11,183 nt of DNA from an uncultured Saprospiraceae bacterium (GTDB taxonomy: Bacteria; Bacteroidota; Bacteroidia; Chitinophagales; Saprospiraceae), in NCBI GenBank assembly GCA_937952155.1, contig CALFYH010000334.1:1-11183 (forward strand), given 5' to 3'. A program made the position numbers and the translations under genes. Every line of letters starts with the position of its first letter. The stretch's first letter is position 1. Below the pieces are notes generated by a model. The model had not been told where the DNA came from, ran no database searches, and saw only the letters and a list, made by a program, of their open reading frames with translations. Below, piece after piece: positions 1 through 7,900 of this stretch.

Positions 1-1
1 T

Positions 2-1828
2 GAAATTCTTGATCAATTATTAAATAAGAAATCTTTCAACCCTACAGGTGCTATTGAAAAAATAAAGCAACTGAAAGCACTGGATGAACAAGATGAAAGT
101 TTAAATCTTGTTCTTAAAGAAATAAAACATCGGAACATTCCGGTTATACCATTATTTGGAAAAGAATTAGTGCAGTTGGGGTACGGTAAATTTCAAAAAA
201 GATTAAACAGTAGCCTTTCTGAACAGACTAATGCAATATCCTATTTGATTGCATCAAACAGAAGTTGGTTGACTGATATTTTGTATGAACATTCAATCCC
301 ATATATCAAAAATCCTGAAAATATAGACTCCTATCCATCATCTTTTGGTATACTAATTTTAAACCACCGTGTGCAAAAATCAATTCATTATCTCCATGGA
401 ATTATTGATCAAAACTATAAAGATGATTTGAATGAGAATACATGTTTACGATTAGAACGATGGTGCCAATTATTAGGATTAATTCATGGAGAAATCTTAA
501 TAGTCTCAGATGGCATCAACAATCCAGATGCGGAATTGCTCCAGATAAACGCCAATCCGCAGTTTCATCTTTATCAAAATAGTGTTGCGAGAGATAATCC
601 GTTCGTTTCAACTTTTGTTGATTCATTGTTTCCTAAATCTGAAAAATCAAGAATACCCATCATTGCCGTTTCAGGAACAAATGGGAAGACTACCACAACT
701 CGATTGATTTCACATATCATCCAACAATCAGGAATACAAACAGGATTTACCACCAGTGATGGCGTTTATGTAGGAGGGAGAATGCTTGAAAAAGGAGACA
801 CTACCGGTCCCGGAAGTGCGCTTATTGTACTTCGCGATCCAACTGTGGATTTCGCCATATTGGAAACGGCCAGAGGTGGTATTTTAAGAGCGGGTCTTGC
901 TTTTACGGAGTGCGATGCCGCTGTATTAACAAATATAACAAGTGATCATCTTGGATTATCAGATGTTCACACTTTAGATGATTTATCAAAAGCAAAAGGT
1001 CTTATTGTTGATGCTGTTAAAACAAATGGCTATGCAATTTTGAATCTGGAAAATGAATATACTTATCAAATTGGTCAGAAAGCAAAATGTCAAGTAGCCT
1101 ATTTTAGTTTAGATCCGAATTACGAAAATTTAAAAACACATATCCAACAAGGTGGAACAGCTGCATTTGTTGAGAATGGATTTATAAAAATATTCCATCA
1201 AACCACAACTACAACATTAATCAAAACTGAAGACATTCCACTTACTTTTGGAGGTAAGGTTCCGTTCATGATTGCCAATGCTCTTGCAGCGAGTCTAACT
1301 TGTTTTACACAAGGCTTCACTGTAGAACAAATTGCCAACGGATTAAAATCATTTTTTCCTTCAGTGGAACAAACACCTGGGAGGTTAAATATTTATGATT
1401 TTCCAAATTTTAAAGTCATGGTTGATTTCGCGCATAATCCAGAAGGATTTAGTGGGATTCGTGACTTTCTAAGTTCAATTGATAGTCCAAACAAAATTGG
1501 AATTATTACAGGAACTGGCGACCGCCCAGATGAATCAATTATCCAGTTAGGTGAACTATCAGCAGAAATGTTTGACCACATCATTATTCATCAGGCTAAA
1601 TTTTTACGCGGTAGAACATCGGATGCCATAGTTGATTTATTAATTCAAGGTATCCAAAATTTCAATCCATCAGGTAGTTATGAATATATATCAGACGATA
1701 CCGAACCATTACAATACGCTATCAAATTAGCTAAAAAAGATTCTTTCATTACTGCATTGAGTGATGTTTTAAATAATCCAATTGAATTAATAAAACAATA
1801 CCAGGAAAGTTATTTTGTATCTAAATAG
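2..1828 (+). CDS. cphA: Cyanophycin synthetase-like protein (CphA paralogue), 5' partial; intact Mur-ligase domain, eroded ATP-grasp domain
   Basis: The frame is open from base 2 to the TAG at 1826-1828, giving 608 residues with the start outside the window. In CphA the ATP-grasp domain adds Asp to the backbone and the Mur-ligase-like domain adds Arg to the Asp side chain, making the cytoplasmic storage polymer cyanophycin. Visible residues 1-100 match the end of the CphA N-domain and the domain junction (VQLGYGKFQKR at 57-67). Residues 225-234 are the Mur P-loop GTNGKTTTTR. TTSDGVY, DTTGPGSA, LETARGGILRAGL, TNITSDHLGL, PGRLNIY, DFAHNPEG, GDRPDE and FLRGR follow in canonical order. The stretch between VQLGYG and the P-loop is only about 168 residues, against roughly 310-340 in typical CphA as I remember it. 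The VVKP-type lysine segment and glycine-rich loop are missing, and the late motif normally like EVNAAPG reads QINANP. The GTG at 170 is an internal Val of the conserved VQLGYG motif, not a start. Family assignment is firm; cyanophycin synthesis by this copy alone is doubtful. It may need a full-length CphA partner upstream (inference). Confidence 0.88.
   Translation, partial: EILDQLLNKKSFNPTGAIEKIKQLKALDEQDESLNLVLKEIKHRNIPVIPLFGKELVQLGYGKFQKRLNSSLSEQTNAISYLIASNRSWLTDILYEHSIPYIKNPENIDSYPSSFGILILNHRVQKSIHYLHGIIDQNYKDDLNENTCLRLERWCQLLGLIHGEILIVSDGINNPDAELLQINANPQFHLYQNSVARDNPFVSTFVDSLFPKSEKSRIPIIAVSGTNGKTTTTRLISHIIQQSGIQTGFTTSDGVYVGGRMLEKGDTTGPGSALIVLRDPTVDFAILETARGGILRAGLAFTECDAAVLTNITSDHLGLSDVHTLDDLSKAKGLIVDAVKTNGYAILNLENEYTYQIGQKAKCQVAYFSLDPNYENLKTHIQQGGTAAFVENGFIKIFHQTTTTTLIKTEDIPLTFGGKVPFMIANALAASLTCFTQGFTVEQIANGLKSFFPSVEQTPGRLNIYDFPNFKVMVDFAHNPEGFSGIRDFLSSIDSPNKIGIITGTGDRPDESIIQLGELSAEMFDHIIIHQAKFLRGRTSDAIVDLLIQGIQNFNPSGSYEYISDDTEPLQYAIKLAKKDSFITALSDVLNNPIELIKQYQESYFVSK
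674..703 (+). other. Mur-ligase ATP-binding P-loop of the CphA-like protein
   Basis: The codons read GTNGKTTTTR, the phosphate-binding loop shared by Mur ligases, folylpolyglutamate synthases and the C-terminal domain of CphA. It is followed by the CphA-specific TTSDGVY and TTGPGSA segments, which separate this protein from MurC-F and FolC. All key Gly, Lys and Thr residues are present, so this half of the enzyme should bind ATP (inference from motif). Confidence 0.9.
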
Positions 1829-1850
1829 AAAGAGAATCTCTTTTTTAATA
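1829..1850 (+). terminator. Weak hairpin plus T-run directly after the cphA-like stop codon
   Basis: Immediately after the TAG, aaagag (1829-1834) and ctcttt (1838-1843) can pair around a 3-nt loop, and the T-run continues to 1846. The stem is short and AT-rich, so on its own it would be a weak intrinsic terminator. The hairpin at 1902-1931 is the better candidate for the main stop. Confidence 0.35.
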
Positions 1851-1894
1851 AAAGCTGGATGATTATTCAAAGCAAAATCTTTTGATAAAATATT

Positions 1895-1942
1895 AAATAA
1901 AAAAGGCTTGTTAAATAAATAACAAGCCTTCTTTATTTAATT
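1895..1942. terminator. Bidirectional intrinsic terminator between convergent genes
   Basis: A perfect 10-bp inverted repeat, aaggcttgtt (1903-1912) and aacaagcctt (1921-1930), encloses an 8-nt AT loop. The 1913/1920 A-T pair can extend it to 11 bp. On the plus strand it is followed by ctttatttaatt. On the minus strand it is followed by the complement of 1891-1902, which reads ttttatttaata. Both transcripts therefore get a stem plus U-rich tail, fitting shared termination of the CphA-like gene and the giant surface-protein gene, whose stop codon lies only 23 bp beyond the stem. Confidence 0.85.
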
Positions 1943-1953
1943 AAGTTTAATTT

Positions 1954-4900
1954 TTATTCGACTACAATCATACGTTTTGTTGAGGTATGATCCGCTGCAT
2001 CTAATTGGTAATACAAGACACCCGAAGTATTTAATTCACTCTTCGTGATCTTATATGTATTTAAGCCTTTTTGTCCTGCCAATTCGTATACTCTTACTAC
2101 TTTTCCTGTTACATCATACACCGTTAATTTAACTGCTGATGCTTCCGGTAAGCGGTAGCTGATGACACTTTCTTTGCTGAACGGATTTGGCTCGTTTTGA
2201 TACAACTCGAATACTCCTGTTTCTACAATTCCTTTATCGGTGCGTACACCTAATTTAACCTCTTTCACTTGATCCAGGTTGTCATATGCTTCTGCTCTTG
2301 TTACATCGCTCGTGATGCTGATCATCTTACTGATATTGCCGCTTCTTGTTGCTTTAAACACGATGCTGTACAATACTTCGTTTGATTTATAGCTTTCTCC
2401 CACATTTGAGTTCCAGCTTGTTGTGATCACTCCACTTCTGATGGTTCCTATATTGCTTTCATTGATATTTAAGCTACCTCGCTCTACTCCTTCGTATACC
2501 AAACTTTCGTTGTCATACTTCATCGTAAATTGGTAGCCTGCAATGTTTGCAAAATCACTTGATTTAACATTCATTTTATACGTCTGACCAGCTACAACAT
2601 TTCCTTCTTCAATTACAAAATTCAAGGTTCCGGTCGTACGAATTGCCGTTCCAGCTAAGCCTGCTTTTGCATTGCCGTTCACATCTCCCATCTTGATTGC
2701 CATGAAGTTCTCTTTGTACTCTATTGGCGATGTTGGTATCACTATTGATGAACGCGGTGCTGTCCATGGCTTCGTTGGATCAAAGAATGTATAGGTACTT
2801 GGCACAAACGTCCATGATTGTACTTTTGTAAACGCTGGAGTAACGCCTAAGATCAATTTTCTGATTTCAGATATATCTGATGCTGTTATGCTTCCACTGG
2901 CATTTACGTCTGCTGCTATCAATTTGTATGGACTCGTTATAATGGTCTGACCCAAGATGTGTTTTTGGATCTTAACGATATCTGCTGTACTTACTCCATT
3001 CAAATGATCATCATTTCTCGTTGGCTTGATCGTGTACTCGTCATTTACCACTAAATTACCGAATGAATATGGACTTCCGGTCATCTCACGCATCATCCTT
3101 GCATTGCGTTCCAATTGTACATTTACAGGTCTCGCCTCTTCATTTCCTTCTGTCTTGATATTTCCGGTAATCTTAGCAAACGATCCTACATTCAAGCATA
3201 TGCTATCATTGTCTTGCACCACAATTATGGTCTTACAATAGTCTTTATTGCCTTCCTCATCTTCTACCCACATTTCCACATTGATGATTAACTCGTCATT
3301 CACCTTAGCATTCACAAAATCATCGCAGCAGATGGTCAAACTTGGTTTGTTCGCATCACCATCAAAATAGATCTTCAATTTATCTTTTGGTGTACAATTA
3401 TCATAGCTTCCATGGTCTAAATCTTTAGCCCATATATCTACACATCCTGATGATGGCATTGGTACGGTGATCACACCTGTCAAGCAATATGGTGTTGGTG
3501 CTTTACAATCTTTGATTTCAAATAATGTTTCGCACACTCCTATATTTCCGCAACCATCCTCTACATTCCATCGGATCTTATGTATACCTATTGGATAGGT
3601 ACCACTTGCATTGAATGGATTGTGTCTGTCATCTGCAAATGGATTATGGCTATATTCTACCGTATCTCCTGCATTGTATTGACGTTGGGTCAACGTTCCT
3701 ACTCTGTAATCCCAGCCTCCGTGGATTCCTTTTCCATCATTGTATGCATCGATCTTGTATTCCCAGAACAACCAATCTACAGGTGTACAGTTATCTGTCG
3801 CTGTTGCTGTTAAGCTGATATGACCTACACACACTTTCAATGTCGGATCGATCACTGCTGGCTCACATGGACCAACTTGACACGTAACTACCGGTTTATC
3901 TTGATCCCTTACTTTGATCACTTGTAATGCTTCCCATCTTCCGAAGTTTGGATCGATGAATGGATCGTATTGACACCAGTCTATCACTACCCACTTACGC
4001 AATACCTTGAAGCATGCATCTGGTTCAATGGTGAAGATCTCATCAAATTTTTCTATAGAGATTAATGCACAATTGTCATCTGCATTATTCACCACTACCG
4101 GTTTACCCAATTGTGGATTCTCAGGGCTGATATCTGCTCCGCATCCATCGATTACGATTGGATTTTGGTTACATACGCCATTTGGCCATTGGATATCTGA
4201 ATATCTTGGATCATTACAATTCAATGGATCTATAAAGAATGGATCGCAATCCACTACCCAGATAGTCTGGATCGCATTCACACGACTATTGTTTGGTCCT
4301 GTTGCTGTGATGATACGTTGGATTTGTCCTTGTCCGCATTCTCTTAAGTCATTCACTACGATCGTTGCTGAGGTTCCACATGCATTGATTGCATATCCAT
4401 CAAAGCCCCATACTAACTCATATTTACGATCCCAGTGTGCTGTATCAAACAATTGGTTGTAATAGTTGCACGCCAAATTCGGTGCCGGTATTGGCAATTG
4501 ATTCGTTTGTACATAGCCTGGATATCCGGTATACTGATTTCTTTCGCAGAATTTATGACACACGATATCGGATGTTTTTACTTTTCCTCTGTTTGATAAG
4601 CTTGTTACTACTCGACCAAACGTTGGATCATTCGGATCCGTCGCTTTATTAATATCAAACCAATACCAACAGCTCACTACCATATTTGGTGGTGGTACCA
4701 CTGTAGGTACGCTCTTATCCTGTACTTCTACTTCTACCATACAATCACTGAATCTTCCAAATAATGCACTATTCGGGTTCGTCATCGATACCGGTGTAAG
4801 TGGTCCAGCTCCCGGATCTACATCAAACACACGCAACACCACCATGATTTTTTGTCCTACATCTGCACAACAGAATTGGGTATAATCATCAAAGTACACT

Positions 4901-7900
4901 TGGTTACCTGCTAATACAACATTATCATCCCCATTTAAGCCTGTACATGCTACTACGTTATTTGAATTACTTCCACTGTTGGTTCCCAACAATTCGGCCA
5001 TTCTAATCGTCTTATACCATACATGCGGCTGACAGTTATCGAATGATCCTTCATTAAGATCTTTGGCATATAGTCTGGCGTAGTTGGTACCAGGATCCTG
5101 ATTTCCGTTAAGACTGACTACAGTTCTCGTTCTACATACTGCTTGTGGTGGTGTTTTATCCAACACGTTTAATACAACTCGTTTCTTCGTTATATTTCCA
5201 CAGCAATCCACTGCGATAATGTAACCATTTTGTATGCCTTCCGGTAAATCAATCACTACAAAACCTGCTATTTCATCACCTAACACCGTTCCATTTTCTA
5301 CTTCAACGGTATAGTGTAATTCTTCTGAACAATTGTCCAATATCCATGGTTTTGGTACATCCCATCTTCCCGTACATGTCCATGTTTCCATATTCACTCG
5401 CGTGCTATCAGGATACAATACCTGTGGCCCTTCCTGATCCATTACTTTGATGATCTGGTTATGTCCGCCTACTTGTGATGTACACCAATCCAATACCGTC
5501 CATTGGCGCAATACTTTATAGCAACCTATTGGGCCTGCATTACAATTTGGTGTTGCCAAATCAAATATAATATCCTGGAAGGTAATGGCTAAGTTTGCAC
5601 AGTTCGATCCGCTTGGGCGACCTGTTCCATGCCACATTACTCTCGTGTCAGGACCCCAACATAATGGATTCGTTTGGGACCATTGTCTGTGTGCTGGATA
5701 ATATACCACATCAGGACTTGGATGTCCGTAGTTCGGACTATTTGGATCATCTATACAGTTCCAGCCCAATACTCTTGGGATTCTTCTGTTTGGATAGATA
5801 TTTGGTTGGTTTGGATTAGCTCGCCAGTAGGCTGAATCCAATAAATATCCGTCTACGCATTCAGGGAAATCTGACATATGTGGACCAACATTCTTATTTG
5901 GATCGATTTTCTCGTTACAATTCAATGCTGGTTCTTCGATATTATCATAATTCCTTGGTACTGATACGGTAGCCAAAGTTCCCAGACTTACCATTATCTT
6001 TTGTACGCAGGTCGATTTATTACCCGATGCATCTATTGCAGTCCAGGTTCTATCAATGATCAATTCATAACCCGCTGCACAGCCACCTTTGGTTTCATTA
6101 TCTCTGTAGCTTACACTAGCTCCTCCACAATTCTCGATCACTGTTGGCACTCCTGTAATAGATGGTGTTGTAGCCGATGAACATGGCAAACAAGTATCTC
6201 TAGGGCAAGTTAACAATGGTGCTAACTTATCTTCCACTGTTGCATGACCCCAACAGCTATTACCTGTCTCAGGATCTATGATGGTTATTTTTAACTCCTT
6301 TCCTATTTCATTTCCATTGATTTGGATTCCTGGTTTTGTCAGATTGCGATCGATCAAACCGCCGTTTCCAGTAGTTGTCCAGTATCTTACTTGTACTATA
6401 TAATCATCATAACAGCCGTACGGTCCACCTTCCAATACCATGTCTGCATTAATTGTGGCTTCACAGTTTTGGTCTAATGATATCTGTACTTCGTCATTAC
6501 ATACTAATTCTCTTATTGGGTTGGCATATTCTAAGACCGTAATACAATAAGTACACGTCGCCATATTTCCTCCTGCGTCTGTAGCCTTAAAGGTAAGACA
6601 TGACACCCCTCTTGGAAAATCGCTTCCACTCACCAATCCTCCTGTTTGAACAACTGTTGGTGGAGGTGTACAATTATCTGTGGCATCAGGTAATGCGAAG
6701 TTGATGATTCTACTACATTCTCCCGGATCCAGATGTACTGTATAATCTTTTGAACAATTAATTACTGGAAGAATGTTGTCTTGTACCGTAACTAATGCAA
6801 TACATGTTGAGAACAATCCACAGGCATCTGTTGCTCGTAGCGTTACAGATCTAACACCAAGATCAGCACATGTAAAGGTAGTTTGACTTGCACTAAGCGT
6901 TACACTAGCTGCTCCTCCACAATTATCTGTGGCACTAACAATCATGTCTGTCGGTGTTAACACTAAGGTTCCACTAAGTGGAATACTAACGGTTATATTT
7001 TTACAAACGATAACTGGTACTGTTTGATCATTTACTGTTATTGTTTGAGTACATGTTCCGGAATTACCACAAACATCTGTTGCTCTATAGGTTCTTGTGA
7101 CGGTATAGCGATTTGCACAAGTTTGATTTGTAATTACATCACTAACGAATTCTTTGATAATACCAACATTTCCGCATAGATCTGCTGCCACAACTAAATT
7201 TGGATCAGGAGCCGGAACCAATGAGGCGCATGATACCGTCCCTGGTGCTGGACATATGAGTGATGGATGCGTAATATCATTCACTGTTATCGTTTGACTG
7301 CAAGTTGTTGAATTTCCTGCAGCATCCGTTGTTCTATAGGTTCTGGTTACTGTGTACCTATTGGCACATGTTTGATTAGTTATAACATCACTTACAAATA
7401 TCGTTGTATATGGGCCAGGGCAATTATCTGTAACTATCACCGATGAGGGATTTGGTGCCGGAACGTCCGTTGCGCATCCTACGTTCAATGCTACCGGACA
7501 TACATTGCTCGGTCTTGTCGTATCTACTACCGTAGTTCTTGTTGTATCTTGTATACAACCTGGATGACTTCCATTTGGAACTCCATCTGCTGCATCAAAT
7601 CTGAATTTTACAGTATGCACTCCTCTTCCAAGTGTGGCTGGATTAAAAATAGTCGCATTAACTCCATTTATCATAAAACTTCCCACACCCGTTGCTGCAC
7701 CGCTATTATCCCCTAATCGAGCAGAACCTAATAAGGTAAATGGAGGATCTGTAATACAATATGTTGCATTTAAATTATCTATCTGTGGATTAGGATAATA
7801 ACAGGTCTCTCCTATTGAACTTGTAAAAGTTCCATTTGTAACCGTGACATTATATCCCTTTGCATCTATATGCCTTCCATTAAGAACGTACATACTCGTT

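Larger units (their letters stand above)
3184..6516 (-). other. Cys/Trp-rich degenerate HYR-like region with a duplicated KVLR..W..DWC module
   Basis: About 1111 residues, visible 1556-2666. HYR landmarks recur at irregular spacing: IENCGG, LDNCSE, FDNCQP, DDNCAL, TDNCTP and YDNCTP, plus IDASGNKSTC, VDCCGNITK and EDGCGNIGVC. Between them lie long Trp/Pro/Asn-rich inserts such as AYWRANPNQPNIYPNRR and PLCWGPDTRVMWHG. Two copies of C[YF]KVLR[QK]W[TV]V[LI]DWC occur (5482-5523 and 3973-4014), each followed by IKV.DQ..P. Two copies of AKDL..GS[FY]DNC also occur (5032-5067 and 3394-3429). No enzyme motif is seen. The many cysteines suggest disulfide-stabilised extracellular folds (inference). Confidence 0.6.
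6517..7530 (-). repeat. Four tandem HYR (hyalin repeat) domains
   Basis: 338 residues make four units of about 84. Each opens with P..[NIV].C, has a DNC-type or DLC motif in the middle, then [TA]D..GN/G....C and a closing strand ending in DxT.P or D.ILP. The fourth, with CSKDYTVHLDPGECSRIINF and ATDNCTPPPTVVQTGG, is a textbook HYR. HYR is an Ig-like fold linked to adhesion in extracellular proteins. The first two units share an identical 22-residue stretch. Confidence 0.88.

Noticed and set aside
170..172. GTG as the start of the CphA-like gene
   Set aside because: The frame is open to the left edge, the 56 upstream residues match the CphA N-domain, and this GTG encodes the Val of the conserved VQLGYG motif.
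1393..1584. 63-residue minus-strand frame inside the CphA-like gene
   Set aside because: It lies opposite conserved Mur-ligase motifs (DFAHNPEG, GDRPDE) and has no protein features of its own.
2..1828. CphA2 or a MurC-F/FolC enzyme
   Set aside because: CphA2 loses the C-terminal Mur half, the reverse of what is seen. The CphA-specific TTSDGVY, TTGPGSA and LETARGGILRAGL strings exclude the peptidoglycan and folate ligases.
2..1828. Pseudogene through frameshift
   Set aside because: The frame is uninterrupted, the Mur-ligase motifs are all intact and the shortening is in frame, so a functional reduced protein is more likely than decay.
2242..3015. Cellulosome component
   Set aside because: Dockerin and cohesin-like domains are present, but there is no glycoside hydrolase or carbohydrate-binding module in the visible protein, and such domains occur widely in non-cellulolytic T9SS proteins.
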